A DNA stretch of 64,000 nucleotides, from the NCBI GenBank assembly GCA_965222015.1, contig CBDCTL010000022.1, positions 186,001-250,000 of the forward strand, given 5' to 3'. The notes under the pieces were generated by a model. The model searched no databases. It had not been told where the DNA came from and saw only the letters and a list, made by a program, of their open reading frames with translations. The position numbers and the translations under genes were made by a program. Shown in pieces: positions 34,494 through 44,665 of this stretch; position 1 is the stretch's first letter, and each line of letters begins with the position of its first letter. The stretch is from JANQPX01 sp965222015. GTDB taxonomy: Bacteria > Pseudomonadota > Alphaproteobacteria > Geminicoccales > Geminicoccaceae.

Positions 34494-34832
34494 ATGTCCG
34501 ACTTCATCATGCCCCGGCGCATCGCCGGTCGATCGCACAGCCTTCGGGACGTCGTCGTGAGCGAACCGATCACCACGAGGCGAAAGCGTCTCATCCACCG
34601 AAGCCGCTATCGCGGCTGCCGCGAGGCGGACCTGATTTTCGGTCGCTTCGCCGATGCCCATGTCGGGACCATGGATCAGACTTCCCTCGATCGCTACGAG
34701 GCACTGATCGAGGAAAGCGACCAGGATCTGCTGGCCTGGCTCACCGGCCGTGAAGCGGTGCCCGCACGGCACGACAACGACATATTCGATCTCCTGAAGC
34801 GGTTCAACGTCGCCGAGCGGCCGGCCCGTTAG
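34494..34832 (+). CDS. sdhE: FAD assembly factor SdhE
   Basis: This small protein of the SdhE/Sdh5 family promotes covalent flavinylation of succinate dehydrogenase. The conserved RGCRE (the RGxxE motif) and DLLAWLTGREAVP are present. The interval covers the longest frame (112 residues). A GTG at 34557 would give 91 residues, close to the family norm, and leave room for divergent promoters; it is probably the true start. The recG-sdhE-mfd arrangement is a common alphaproteobacterial one. Confidence 0.9.
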   Translation: MSDFIMPRRIAGRSHSLRDVVVSEPITTRRKRLIHRSRYRGCREADLIFGRFADAHVGTMDQTSLDRYEALIEESDQDLLAWLTGREAVPARHDNDIFDLLKRFNVAERPAR

Positions 34833-34968
34833 ATCGTCCGTCATCGCCGCGGATCACCAAAAAGTCGCCGGGACCCCGGATCCGACATTGACGATCCGCC
34901 GAAGGAACGCCTTATACGCCTGAAGCGCCCTCATCTTCGCCGATCATCAGACACGTTGAAAGAGACCC

Positions 34969-37900
34969 GTGGCCGAACCCGCCTTCGACATGCCCCCGCT
35001 CCCCGACGCCGACGACAGCGCGATCGAGGCCCTGACCCGAACGCTGATCTATGGCGCTGTCGACGGCCTGGATGCGCTGCATCTCGCAGAGCGCGCACGG
35101 GTGAAAGGGACCGAGATCGGCCTGCATGTGGCGAGGGACGCGCCGCGTGCCGAGCAGATCAGGGAACGGATCCGTTTCTACGCGCCCGAGCTCGAGGTCG
35201 CGGTTCTGCCGGGCTGGGACTGCCTGCCCTATGACCGTGTGTCGCCCAATGGCGACGTCATGGCCAGGCGCCTCGAGGTGCTTTCGCGGCTTCTGGGTCA
35301 GGGCGGGCGGCGGCCGGATCTCCTGATCGTCACGGTCAATGCCTGGTTGCAGAAGCTGCCGACCGCAGAAACCATCCGCTCCGGGCTGTTCGCGGCCGAA
35401 ACGGGCGAAAACATCGACCGCGAGCAGCTTTTGACCTGCCTCGCCCGAAACGGCTATCGCCGCGCCGGCACGGTGGTCGAGCCCGGCGACTATGCGGTCA
35501 GGGGCGGCATCGTCGACATCTTCCCGACCGGCGCCGAGCAGCCGCTTCGCCTCGATCTGTTCGGCGACGAGCTGGAGGCGATCAGGGGCTTCGATCCGCT
35601 GACCCAGCGTTCATTGGCCAAGGTCGAGCGGATCGATCTTCTTCCGATGAGCGAGGTGCTGCTGGACGAGGCCTCGATCGAGCGCTTTCGCGTCGGCTAC
35701 ATGCAGCATTTCGGCGCCGCCACCGGCGATCCGCTGTTCGAATCCATCGTCGAAGGGCGCCCCTTCCCGGGCATGGAGCACTGGCTGCCGCTGTTCCATG
35801 AAACCCTGGTGCCGATAACGGACTACGTTCCGGCGGACACGCCGATCAGCTTCGACCCCTTGGCGACGGAGGCGATCGAGGCGCGGCACGAGACCATCGG
35901 CGAGCATTTCGAGAGCCGCCTGGAGCCGCCCGAGGCCGCGCGCGCCATGGGTGCTGCACCCTACCGGCCGCTGCCGCCCGACGCGCTCTATCTCTCCGAG
36001 CAGGGCCAGCGGATCATGCTCGAAGGCCGCGAGGTGATCGAGCTTTCGGCCTTCGACGCGCCGCCGGGAACCCCTGCTGGCACGGAGGTGGTCGAGCTCG
36101 GCGGGCGTGTCGCCTACGACTTTGCGACCGAGCGCACGCGCCCCGATCAGAATCTGTTCGACGCGGTCGTCGCCCATATCCGGGAAGCGGACGAGAAGGA
36201 GATTCAGGTGCTGGTCGCCGCGGCGAGCGAGGGCTCTCTGGAGCGGCTTCGCCTGGTGCTCGCCGATCACGGTCTCGACAATGTCGCGAAGGTCAAGTGC
36301 TGGGACGAGCTGGCGCGCCTCGAACGGCCGGCTCTAGCCGTTCTGCCGCTGGATCACGGCTTCACCACGGCGGACTACGTGGTGCTGTCCGAAGCCGACA
36401 TCTTGGGCGATCGTCTCTCGCGGCCGGTCAAGAAAAAGCGGCGCTCGGACCAGTTCATCCCCGAGGTTGCGTCGCTTTCCGAAGGCGATGTCGTCGTTCA
36501 CAACGACCACGGCATCGGCCGTTTCGACGGGCTGGTGACCCTGGAGCTGGGCGGCGCGCCCCATGACTGCCTGAAGCTCACCTATCACGGCAATGACCGG
36601 CTGTTCGTGCCGGTCGAGAACCTGGACGTTCTGTCCCGCTACGGCTCCAGCGACGGCGTCGTGCAGCTCGACAAGCTCGGCGGCCTCGGCTGGCAGCAGC
36701 GAAAGGCGCGGGTCAAGAAGCGCATTCAGGAGATCGCGGGCGAGCTGATCGAGCTCGCCGCCAGACGCGCCACGCGCAAGGGCGAGGCGATCGAAAAGCC
36801 GGTCGGCCTGTACGAGGAATTCGCCGCCCGTTTCGTCTTTCAGGAAACCGAGGACCAGGAACGCGCCATCGAGCAGGTGCTGGAGGATCTGGCGTCCGGC
36901 CAGCCGATGGATCGCCTGGTCTGCGGCGATGTCGGCTTCGGCAAGACCGAAGTGGCGCTCCGGGCGGCCTTCGTGGTGGCGATGGGCGGCCGGCAGGTCG
37001 CCATCCTCGCCCCCACCACGCTGCTCGCGCGCCAGCACTACCAGGTGCTCTGCGAGCGTTTTTCCGGGCTGCCCGTCAGGATCGCGCAGCTCTCCCGCTT
37101 CGTCACGCCGAAGGAGGCGAGCCAGATCAAGGCGGACCTCAGGGACGGCAAGGTCGACATCGTGGTCGGCACCCACGCCCTCCTGGGACCGAAGGTCGAG
37201 TTCGGGAATCTCGGCCTCGTGGTGATCGACGAGGAGCAGCATTTCGGCGTGGTGCACAAGGAGCGGCTGAAGAAGCTGCGCGCCGAGGTGCATGTGCTCA
37301 CCATGACCGCGACGCCGATCCCGCGGACCCTGCAGATGGCGCTCGGCGGGCTGAAGGAGCTGAGCCTGATCGCGACGCCGCCGGTGGATCGCCTGGCGGT
37401 GCGCGCCTTCGTCCTGCCCGCCGATCCCGTCGTGATCAGAGAGGCGATCCTGCGTGAGCATTACCGCGGCGGCCAGAGCTTCTATGTCTGTCCGAGGATC
37501 GAGGACCAGGGACGCCTCGCGGACCAGCTCAAAAATCTGGTGCCGGAGATCAAGGTCGGTGTCGCCAACGGGCGCATGCCGGCCAAGCAGCTCGAAGAGG
37601 TCATGGCGGCCTTCTACGACCACAAGATCGATCTTCTGCTGTCCACCAACATCATCGAATCGGGCCTCGACATTCCGACCGCGAACACGCTGATCGTACA
37701 CCGCGCCGATCTGTTCGGCCTCTCGCAGCTCTACCAGCTTCGCGGCCGCGTCGGACGCAGCAAGGTCCGGGGCTACGCCTATTTCACGCTGCCGCCGAAG
37801 CGCCGGCTGCGCGAGGTCGCGGAACGCCGCCTCGGCGTCATCCAGAGCCTCGATCAGCTCGGCGCCGGCTTCCAGCTCGCCTCCCACGACCTCGACATCC

Positions 37901-38490
37901 GCGGCGCCGGCAATCTTCTCGGCGACGAGCAGTCCGGCCACATCAAGGAGGTCGGTTTCGAGCTCTACAACCACCTGCTCGAAGAAGCGGTCCAGCTCGC
38001 GAAACAGGAAGGTCTGGATGGAGAAACGACGTCGGCGACCGACTGGGTGCCGCAGATCACCATCGACGCCGCGGCGCTGATTCCGTCGACCTATATCGAG
38101 GATCTGGATCTGCGCATGAGCCTCTACCGCCGGCTCGCCTCTCTCGAGGAGGCCACCGACGTCGAGGCGTTCGCGGCCGAACTGATCGACCGTTTCGGCC
38201 CGCTGCCCGACGAGACCGAGCAGCTGTTGAAGCTGATCGGCATCAAGCAGCTCTGCCGGCAGGCCGGCGTGGCCAAGGTCGACGCCGGCCCCAAGGGCAC
38301 GGTCCTCGCGTTCCACGACAACCAGTTCGCCAGGCCCGAACGCCTGGTCGGCTGGATCGCGCAGAACACCGCCCGCGTCCGGCTTCGTCCGGACCACCAC
38401 ATCGTCGTCTCCGGCGCGACGACCTCGCCGGACGAGCGCCTGAAGCAGGTGCGCGGTCTGATCGACGAACTGGCGCGGCTCGCGGCTTGA
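34969..38490 (+). CDS. mfd: Transcription-repair coupling factor Mfd
   Basis: This 1173-residue translocase removes stalled RNA polymerase and recruits UvrA. In order it has an N-terminal UvrB-like domain with LPGWDCLPYDRVSP, an RNA-polymerase-binding CarD-like domain (GDVVVHNDHGIGRFDGL, about residue 505), helicase motifs (Walker A GDVGFGKTE, DEEQHFGV), and a TRG domain with QLRGRVGRSK. A C-terminal UvrA-masking domain follows. The start is GTG at 34969 with GAAAGAGA upstream. Full length and all motifs are present. Confidence 0.96.
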   Translation: MAEPAFDMPPLPDADDSAIEALTRTLIYGAVDGLDALHLAERARVKGTEIGLHVARDAPRAEQIRERIRFYAPELEVAVLPGWDCLPYDRVSPNGDVMARRLEVLSRLLGQGGRRPDLLIVTVNAWLQKLPTAETIRSGLFAAETGENIDREQLLTCLARNGYRRAGTVVEPGDYAVRGGIVDIFPTGAEQPLRLDLFGDELEAIRGFDPLTQRSLAKVERIDLLPMSEVLLDEASIERFRVGYMQHFGAATGDPLFESIVEGRPFPGMEHWLPLFHETLVPITDYVPADTPISFDPLATEAIEARHETIGEHFESRLEPPEAARAMGAAPYRPLPPDALYLSEQGQRIMLEGREVIELSAFDAPPGTPAGTEVVELGGRVAYDFATERTRPDQNLFDAVVAHIREADEKEIQVLVAAASEGSLERLRLVLADHGLDNVAKVKCWDELARLERPALAVLPLDHGFTTADYVVLSEADILGDRLSRPVKKKRRSDQFIPEVASLSEGDVVVHNDHGIGRFDGLVTLELGGAPHDCLKLTYHGNDRLFVPVENLDVLSRYGSSDGVVQLDKLGGLGWQQRKARVKKRIQEIAGELIELAARRATRKGEAIEKPVGLYEEFAARFVFQETEDQERAIEQVLEDLASGQPMDRLVCGDVGFGKTEVALRAAFVVAMGGRQVAILAPTTLLARQHYQVLCERFSGLPVRIAQLSRFVTPKEASQIKADLRDGKVDIVVGTHALLGPKVEFGNLGLVVIDEEQHFGVVHKERLKKLRAEVHVLTMTATPIPRTLQMALGGLKELSLIATPPVDRLAVRAFVLPADPVVIREAILREHYRGGQSFYVCPRIEDQGRLADQLKNLVPEIKVGVANGRMPAKQLEEVMAAFYDHKIDLLLSTNIIESGLDIPTANTLIVHRADLFGLSQLYQLRGRVGRSKVRGYAYFTLPPKRRLREVAERRLGVIQSLDQLGAGFQLASHDLDIRGAGNLLGDEQSGHIKEVGFELYNHLLEEAVQLAKQEGLDGETTSATDWVPQITIDAAALIPSTYIEDLDLRMSLYRRLASLEEATDVEAFAAELIDRFGPLPDETEQLLKLIGIKQLCRQAGVAKVDAGPKGTVLAFHDNQFARPERLVGWIAQNTARVRLRPDHHIVVSGATTSPDERLKQVRGLIDELARLAA

Positions 38491-38595
38491 ACGCGGCCCC
38501 CGAACGCGGACAGAGCGGCGTTCACAAATTAGGGCGTAGCGGGCGACGGAACGGCGAGCTTGTGCTAGAGCAGGGGCAGCAGGGAGAGACAAGCG

Positions 38596-39534
38596 TTGAC
38601 CACACTTCTCTACACCCATCCCTCGTCGCTCGCCCATGACACCGGGCCCGGCCATCCGGAGCAGCAGGCGCGCGCCAAGGTGATCTACGGCGCCATCGAG
38701 CGCGAGGAGCAGAAAGGCGGGCTGACCGGCGTCGTCAGGCGAGAAGCGCCCGAGGCGACGCGCGAACAGCTGGAGCGCGTGCATGACGCCCGTTTCGTCC
38801 AGGCGATCCTGGATGCCGTGCCCGATCAGGGTTATGTCCGCATTGATGCCGACACGGTGATGTCGCCGGCCTCGGGCGAGGCGGCGCTCTGCCAGGCGGG
38901 TGCCGTCTGTGCGGCGGTCGACGCGGTGATCGGCGGCGAGGCCGACAACGCCATGTGCGCCCTTCGCCCGCCCGGCCACCACGCCGAGCCGGATCGCGCC
39001 ATGGGTTTTTGTCTGTTCAATGGCATCGCCGTCGGGGCAATGCAGGCGATCGCGGCGCATGGACTCGAAAAGGTCGCGATCTACGACTTCGATGTGCATC
39101 ACGGCAACGGCACCCAGGCGGCGTTCGAGCACGAGCCGCGCGTGCAGTATCTCTCGACCCACCAATGGCCGCTCTTTCCCGGGACCGGCGCGAAGGAGGA
39201 GACCGGCGTCGGCAACATCGTCAACCGCCCGCTGCCGTCGGGCACCGGTTCGCGCGCCTGGCGGGACGTGGTCGAGGGCGACGTTCTCACCGCCATGGAC
39301 GACTTTTCGCCCGATCTCGTCATGATTTCCGCAGGTTTCGACGCCCACCGCGCCGATCCGCTCGCCTCGATGGAGCTGGTGGAGGATGATTTCGCCTGGG
39401 TCACCGAGGAGCTGGTGGCGCTGGCCAAGCGCCATGCCGAGGGCCGTGTGGTCTCGGTTCTCGAAGGCGGCTATGATCTCGCGGCTCTGACCAACAGCTT
39501 CCTGGCTCACCTCGACGCCCTTAAGGCGGGGTGA
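38596..39534 (+). CDS. Histone-deacetylase-family (acetylpolyamine amidohydrolase-like) protein
   Basis: This 312-residue zinc hydrolase has the HDAC/AcuC/AphA fold. Active-site motifs are RPPGHHAE (tandem His), DFDVHHGNGT (metal Asp and His) and SAGFDAHRADPL (second metal Asp). Start TTG at 38596 follows AGGGAGAGAC, and the first residues match the family. In alphaproteobacteria this gene commonly leads an xseB-ispA-dxs operon, as here. Substrate probably an acetylated small molecule or protein lysine. Confidence 0.9.
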   Translation: MTTLLYTHPSSLAHDTGPGHPEQQARAKVIYGAIEREEQKGGLTGVVRREAPEATREQLERVHDARFVQAILDAVPDQGYVRIDADTVMSPASGEAALCQAGAVCAAVDAVIGGEADNAMCALRPPGHHAEPDRAMGFCLFNGIAVGAMQAIAAHGLEKVAIYDFDVHHGNGTQAAFEHEPRVQYLSTHQWPLFPGTGAKEETGVGNIVNRPLPSGTGSRAWRDVVEGDVLTAMDDFSPDLVMISAGFDAHRADPLASMELVEDDFAWVTEELVALAKRHAEGRVVSVLEGGYDLAALTNSFLAHLDALKAG

Positions 39535-39550
39535 GGGGAGGGAGAACGAC

Positions 39551-39820
39551 GTGACCGACAAGACGACCACCGACAAGACGGCAACCGACGGGGCGCTGTC
39601 CGCCATGAGCTTCGAGCAGGCGCTCGGCGAGCTCGAGCAGATCGTGCAGGACCTGGAGCGCGGCCAGCTCGATCTGGATGCCGCGATCAAGGCCTATGAA
39701 CGCGGCACGCTGCTCAAGACCCACTGCGACTCCAAGCTGAAGGAAGCGCAGCTACGGGTCGACAAGATCACGGTCGGCCAGGACGGCAAGACGACGAGCG
39801 AGCCCGCGGAGCTGGATTGA
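39551..39820 (+). CDS. xseB: Exodeoxyribonuclease VII small subunit
   Basis: This 89-residue subunit has the conserved SFEQALGELEQIVQDLERG, then the helix LDAAIKAYERG. It binds XseA to form the single-strand exonuclease VII. Start is GTG at 39551; the N-terminal Thr/Lys-rich leader (about 18 residues) is variable. The stop is 4 bases before ispA. Confidence 0.93.
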   Translation: MTDKTTTDKTATDGALSAMSFEQALGELEQIVQDLERGQLDLDAAIKAYERGTLLKTHCDSKLKEAQLRVDKITVGQDGKTTSEPAELD

Positions 39821-39824
39821 TCCG

Positions 39825-40712
39825 ATGGGCGACTTCAGGCGCGACCTCCAGGCCCATGCCGACGCCGTCGAGGCGCTGCTGCTCGACGTCCTGCCGTCGG
39901 CGAGCGGGCCGCAGGCGCGGCTGCATGAGGCGATGCGCTATGCCACCCTCGAAGGCGGCAAGCGGCTTCGACCGTTCCTGGTGGCGAGCGGTGCGGCGTT
40001 GTTCGGCGTGCCCGCCCATCGCGCCCTTCGGGTCGGCGTCGCGGTCGAACTCATTCACGGTTACTCCCTCGCGCATGACGATCTGCCGGCGATGGACGAC
40101 GCGCCGACCAGGCGGGGGCGGCCCTCCTGCCATGCGCGCTTCGACGAGGCGACCGCGGTGCTTGCGGGCGATGCGCTGCAGAGCCTGGCCTTCGAGATTC
40201 TGGCCGGCGATGCGACCCATCCCGATCCGGCGGTTCGTGTCGAGCTGATCCGGCTTCTCGCATCCGCCGCCGGCGCCGCCGGCATGTGCGGCGGCCAGAT
40301 GATCGATCTGGAGGCGGAGACGAAAAGCCTCGGCTTCGAGGAGACCGTGGTCCTGCAGCGGCTGAAGACCGGGGCGCTGTTCCGCTTCGCCAGCGAGAGT
40401 GGTGCGGTACTCGGAGGTGCTTCTTCACCGGAGCAGGCTGCTCTTCGCGCCTATGCCGATGATTTGGGGCTTGCTTTTCAGATCAGGGATGATCTGCTTG
40501 ACATCCAGGGCGATCCGGCGCTTGCCGGCAAGGCGCTCGGACAGGACGCAGCCGCGGGCAAGGCGACGCTGGTGGCGTTGCTCGGCGTCGACGAGGCGGA
40601 AATGCGGCTTCGGGAGCTTCAGGCGAGTGCGTTGCGTCACCTCGAGCGTTTCGGTCCGGCCGCGGGGCCGCTTCGCCAGCTTTTCACCTTCGCGATCGGA
40701 CGATCCCATTGA
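39825..40712 (+). CDS. ispA: Farnesyl diphosphate synthase
   Basis: This 295-residue short-chain polyprenyl synthase has the first Asp-rich motif DDLPAMDD (about residues 84-91) and the second DDLLDIQGD (about 224-232), with GGKRLRPFL near the N-terminus. It condenses IPP with DMAPP and GPP to farnesyl diphosphate in the cytoplasm. Lying between xseB and dxs it draws on the DXP pathway begun by the next gene. Length is normal. Confidence 0.94.
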   Translation: MGDFRRDLQAHADAVEALLLDVLPSASGPQARLHEAMRYATLEGGKRLRPFLVASGAALFGVPAHRALRVGVAVELIHGYSLAHDDLPAMDDAPTRRGRPSCHARFDEATAVLAGDALQSLAFEILAGDATHPDPAVRVELIRLLASAAGAAGMCGGQMIDLEAETKSLGFEETVVLQRLKTGALFRFASESGAVLGGASSPEQAALRAYADDLGLAFQIRDDLLDIQGDPALAGKALGQDAAAGKATLVALLGVDEAEMRLRELQASALRHLERFGPAAGPLRQLFTFAIGRSH

Positions 40713-40817
40713 GAGGGCGTTCGAGGCGACGGCAATTGGGGTGGCAGGCTGATCAGGACAGCGTCTATCGGATGGCCGGCAGCTGGAACACACCCGAGAG
40801 GAAACGGACGAAAGCCG

Positions 40818-42743
40818 ATGGTTGATACCTCGCTGCTCGACACGATCGGTGATCCGGCCGATCTCAGGCGTCTCCAGGCGGAGAGCCTTCGGCAGGTGGC
40901 GGACGAACTGCGCGCCGAAACGATCGATGCGGTGTCCGTCACCGGCGGGCATCTCGGCGCCGGGCTCGGCGTGGTCGAGCTGACAGTGGCGCTGCACTAT
41001 GTCTTCGACACGCCCGATGACAAGCTGCTTTGGGACGTCGGCCATCAGTGCTATCCGCACAAGATCCTGACCGGCCGCCGCGACCGCATACGCACGCTCC
41101 GCCAGCCGGGCGGTCTCTCGGGCTTCACCAAGCGTGCGGAGAGCGACTACGACCCGTTCGGCGCGGCCCACAGCTCGACCTCGATCTCGGCAGGCCTCGG
41201 CATGGCGACCGCGCGCGACCTCAAGGGCGACGACTTCGACGTGATCGCGGTGATCGGCGACGGCGCCATGAGCGCCGGCATGGCCTACGAAGCCATGAAC
41301 AACGCCGGCGACATGGGCAAACGCCTGATCGTCATCCTGAACGACAACGACATGTCGATCGCACCCCCGGTCGGTGCCATGTCCAACTACCTCTCCCGCG
41401 CGGTATCGTCGGAGAGCTATCGAAGCCTGCGCGATCTCGCCAAGCAGCTCGCCAATCTCATGCCGCGTCCGCTGCGCACGGCGGCGGAGCGGGCCGAGGA
41501 ATATGCGCGCGGCATGGTCACCGGCGGCACGTTGTTCGAGGAGCTCGGTTTTTATTACATCGGCCCGGTCGACGGCCACAATCTCGATCATCTGGTCCCC
41601 GTTCTGAAGAACGTGCGCGACCACAAGGACTCAGGCCCCGTGCTGATCCACTGCCGTACGCGAAAGGGGGCGGGCTATCCGCCGGCGGAGAACTCGGCGG
41701 ACAAGTATCACGGCGTCGTCAAGTTCGACACGGCGACCGGCACGCAGTTCAAGAAGAAGGGGAACGCGCCGTCCTACACCTCGGTCTTCGCCAAGGGCCT
41801 GTTGGCCGAGGCCGAGCATGACGACAGGATCTGCGCCATCACCGCGGCCATGCCGTCCGGCACCGGCGTGGACGCCTTCATCAAGGCCTATCCGGACCGC
41901 TCCTTCGACGTCGGCATCGCCGAGCAGCATGGCGTCACCTTTGCCGCCGGCCTCGCCTGCGAAGGAATGAAGCCGTTTTGCGCGATCTACTCGACCTTCC
42001 TGCAGCGCGCCTATGACCAGGTGGTGCACGACGTCGCGATCCAGGGGCTGCCGGTGCGCTTCGTGCTCGACCGGGCGGGCCTCGTGGGCGCCGATGGACC
42101 GACCCATGCGGGCGCCTTCGACGTCGCCTATCTCGGCTGTCTGCCCGGTTTCGTGATCATGGCCGCGGCTGACGAAGCGGAGTTGATGCACATGGTCGCG
42201 ACCCAGGCTTTGATCGACGACGGTCCGTCCGCCCTTCGCTATCCGCGCGGCGAGGGCGTCGGCGTCGACCTGCCGGAGCGCGGCACGCCGCTTGCGATCG
42301 GCAAAGGACGGATCGTGAAGGAGAGCAATGGTCCGATCGCGCTGCTCTCCTTCGGCGCGCGCCTCCAGGAATGCCTGAAGGCGGCGGACGAGCTCACCGC
42401 CTGCGGCCTCCCGACCACGGTCGCGGACGCGCGTTTCGCAAAGCCCCTGGACGAGGCGCTGATCCGGAAGCTGGCCACCGAGCACGATCTCCTGATCACC
42501 GTCGAGGAGGGTTCGATCGGCGGTTTCGGCTCGCAGGTGCAGCAATTCATGCTGGAGGCCGGCCTGCTCGACGGCGGCCGGCCGCGGCTTCGTTCGATGA
42601 TCCTTCCCGACCGCTTCATCGATCACGGCACGCCCGCCGGCATGTATGACGAGGCCGGCCTGAACGCGCCGCACATCGCCGCACTCGCCCGCGTGATCCT
42701 GAAGCCGAACGCCGAGGTCGACAGCGCCAGGGCGCGAGCCTGA
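40818..42743 (+). CDS. dxs: 1-deoxy-D-xylulose-5-phosphate synthase
   Basis: This 641-residue thiamine-diphosphate enzyme makes DXP from pyruvate and glyceraldehyde-3-phosphate, the entry step of the non-mevalonate pathway. It shows GHQCYPHKILTGRRD, the ThDP motif GDGAMSAGMAYEAMNN, the catalytic-Glu region VGIAEQHGVTFAAG and the DRAGLVGADGPTHAG block. The start at 40818 follows GAGGAAACGGACGAAAG. Full length. Confidence 0.96.
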   Translation: MVDTSLLDTIGDPADLRRLQAESLRQVADELRAETIDAVSVTGGHLGAGLGVVELTVALHYVFDTPDDKLLWDVGHQCYPHKILTGRRDRIRTLRQPGGLSGFTKRAESDYDPFGAAHSSTSISAGLGMATARDLKGDDFDVIAVIGDGAMSAGMAYEAMNNAGDMGKRLIVILNDNDMSIAPPVGAMSNYLSRAVSSESYRSLRDLAKQLANLMPRPLRTAAERAEEYARGMVTGGTLFEELGFYYIGPVDGHNLDHLVPVLKNVRDHKDSGPVLIHCRTRKGAGYPPAENSADKYHGVVKFDTATGTQFKKKGNAPSYTSVFAKGLLAEAEHDDRICAITAAMPSGTGVDAFIKAYPDRSFDVGIAEQHGVTFAAGLACEGMKPFCAIYSTFLQRAYDQVVHDVAIQGLPVRFVLDRAGLVGADGPTHAGAFDVAYLGCLPGFVIMAAADEAELMHMVATQALIDDGPSALRYPRGEGVGVDLPERGTPLAIGKGRIVKESNGPIALLSFGARLQECLKAADELTACGLPTTVADARFAKPLDEALIRKLATEHDLLITVEEGSIGGFGSQVQQFMLEAGLLDGGRPRLRSMILPDRFIDHGTPAGMYDEAGLNAPHIAALARVILKPNAEVDSARARA

Positions 42744-42783
42744 GCGCCTGAAGGCGCTGGCCGGAAGGAAGGCGTCGAAAGCC

Positions 42784-43539
42784 ATGGCCAAGGTTAGAGC
42801 GGATCAGCTCCTGGTCGAGCGCGGGCTTGCCGAGAGCCGAACCAGGGCGCAGGCGCTGATCATGGCGGGCTCGGTGTTTTCGAGCGAGCGCCGCATCGAC
42901 AAGCCGGGTCAGATGATGAGCGGGGATGCCGCGATCGACCTTCGCGGCCATCCCATCCCCTACGTCTCGCGCGGCGGTTTGAAGCTCGCCCACGGTCTGG
43001 ATCACTTCCGCCTGGACCCGGCAGGCATGACCGCGATCGACGTCGGTGCCTCCACCGGCGGCTTCACCGACGTCCTGCTGCAGCGTGGCGCTGCCCACGT
43101 CCACGCCGTCGATGTCGGCCACGGCCAGCTCGACTGGAAACTACGAAACGATCCGCGCGTCTCGGTGCTCGAAAAAACCAATGCGCGCCATCTGACCGAC
43201 GCGCGGATCGGCGAGCAGGTCGACCTCGTGGTGTGCGATGCGAGCTTCATCTCGCTTCGACTGGTCCTGCCGCCGTCGCTCGCGATGGTGCGGCCCGACG
43301 GCTGGCTGATCGCGCTGATCAAGCCGCAGTTCGAGGTCGGCAAAGGCGAGGTCGGCAAGGGCGGCGTGGTGCGGGACGAAGCCCAGCATCGGCGGGTTTG
43401 CGACGAGACGGCGGGCTGGCTGCGCGACGAACTGGGCTGGTCGGTGCTCGACGTCACGCCGAGCCCGATCCTCGGACCCAAGGGCAATCGCGAATTCCTG
43501 ATCGGTGCTCGCCGTTTGCATGACAAATCATTCACTTGA
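42784..43539 (+). CDS. tlyA: TlyA-family rRNA (cytidine-2'-O)-methyltransferase
   Basis: This 251-residue protein has an N-terminal S4 RNA-binding domain (residues about 1-60, RADQLLVERGLAESRT) and an FtsJ-like methyltransferase domain with SAM motif DVGASTGGFTDVLLQ. Later come VCDASFISLR and LIKPQFEVGKGEVGKGGVVRD. Relatives 2'-O-methylate 16S/23S rRNA, which affects capreomycin sensitivity; haemolysin annotations of this family are generally regarded as misleading. It ends the HDAC-xseB-ispA-dxs-tlyA run. Confidence 0.92.
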   Translation: MAKVRADQLLVERGLAESRTRAQALIMAGSVFSSERRIDKPGQMMSGDAAIDLRGHPIPYVSRGGLKLAHGLDHFRLDPAGMTAIDVGASTGGFTDVLLQRGAAHVHAVDVGHGQLDWKLRNDPRVSVLEKTNARHLTDARIGEQVDLVVCDASFISLRLVLPPSLAMVRPDGWLIALIKPQFEVGKGEVGKGGVVRDEAQHRRVCDETAGWLRDELGWSVLDVTPSPILGPKGNREFLIGARRLHDKSFT

Positions 43540-43707
43540 CAGTCGGTCCTCAATCCCTAAATGCAGGCCCGAGCCGGTCCGATCGTCGATGACCGCTCTT
43601 TTGGCCGGTCGATCATTCAAGTCGCCGCCGAGGAGTGGCCCTGACGTGTCAGCGGCCGGGCATCAGGGCAGCAGACGTTGCAGGACGAGAAGGGGGATGC
43701 GTTCCGC

Positions 43708-44652
43708 ATGGATACGTTGCTGGACATACGTGGTCTTTCCAAGACCTTCGGAACGATCAGGGCGGTCGACGGCGTCGATTTTGCCGTCGGGCGAGGCGAG
43801 GTGCTCGGTTTTCTCGGGCCGAACGGCGCTGGAAAATCCACCACCATGCGCATGGTCGCGGGTTATCTGACGCCGAGCGAAGGCCGCATCGAAGTCTGCG
43901 GCTACGACGTCGCGACCGCGCCGATCGAGGTTCGAAAACGCCTCGGCTATCTGCCTGAAGGTGCGCCCGCCTATGGCGACATGACGCCGGCGAGCCTGCT
44001 CGAATTCGTCGCCGGCATAAGGAAGATCAAAGGCGACGAGAAGACGCGGCGCATCGACGAGGTCGCGTCCAGGCTGGAGCTCGGCGGGGTCATGGGCCAG
44101 CCGATCGAGACGCTCTCGAAGGGCTTCAGGCGCCGGGTCGGCCTCGCCGCCACCTTGCTGCACGATCCCGACGTCCTGATCCTCGACGAGCCGACCGACG
44201 GTCTCGATCCCAACCAGAAACACCAGGTGCGCACGCTCTTGAGCGAGCTCGCTGCCGACAAGGCGATCATCATCTCGACCCATATTCTCGAAGAGGTGGA
44301 CGCGATCTGCTCGCGCGCGATCATCATCGCCCGCGGCAAGATCGTCGCGGATGCCAGGCCCGCCGAGCTGCTGGCGCAGTCGCGCCTGCACAATGCCGTG
44401 GCGCTCCGGCTGTCGCGCGATCGTGCGGACGACGCCAAGGCGATCCTCGAAAAGCTGGACGACGTCGTCGAGGTCATCGCCGCCGCGTCCGGCGAGACCC
44501 GCGTGCATCTGATCGCGCTGCCGAAAAAGGGCGCCGACATCATCGATCTGGTCCGGCACAAGGTCGTGGAGGGCGGAATCGCCATCGACGAGCTCTTCCT
44601 GGAGCGCGGCAAGCTCGACGACGTCTTCCGCGATCTGACCAGGGCGGCTTGA
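43708..44652 (+). CDS. ABC transporter ATPase (GldA-like)
   Basis: This 314-residue ATPase has Walker A GPNGAGKST, signature LSKGFRRR, Walker B LILDEPTDGLDP and H-loop ISTHILEEV, followed by a C-terminal extension of about 90 residues. It resembles the ATPase of GldAFG / NatA-type ABC-2 exporters. The ATG at 43708 is chosen as the conserved strand follows directly; a TTG at 43678 is possible. Permease and GldG-like genes follow with gaps of 13 and 3 bases. Confidence 0.92.
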   Translation: MDTLLDIRGLSKTFGTIRAVDGVDFAVGRGEVLGFLGPNGAGKSTTMRMVAGYLTPSEGRIEVCGYDVATAPIEVRKRLGYLPEGAPAYGDMTPASLLEFVAGIRKIKGDEKTRRIDEVASRLELGGVMGQPIETLSKGFRRRVGLAATLLHDPDVLILDEPTDGLDPNQKHQVRTLLSELAADKAIIISTHILEEVDAICSRAIIIARGKIVADARPAELLAQSRLHNAVALRLSRDRADDAKAILEKLDDVVEVIAAASGETRVHLIALPKKGADIIDLVRHKVVEGGIAIDELFLERGKLDDVFRDLTRAA

Positions 44653-44665
44653 GGGGGCATCGACC

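Noticed and set aside
36334..39690. 1118-codon minus-strand frame across mfd, the HDAC gene and xseB
   Set aside because: It spans three well-identified genes in antisense and resembles no protein family; it is a GC-driven shadow.
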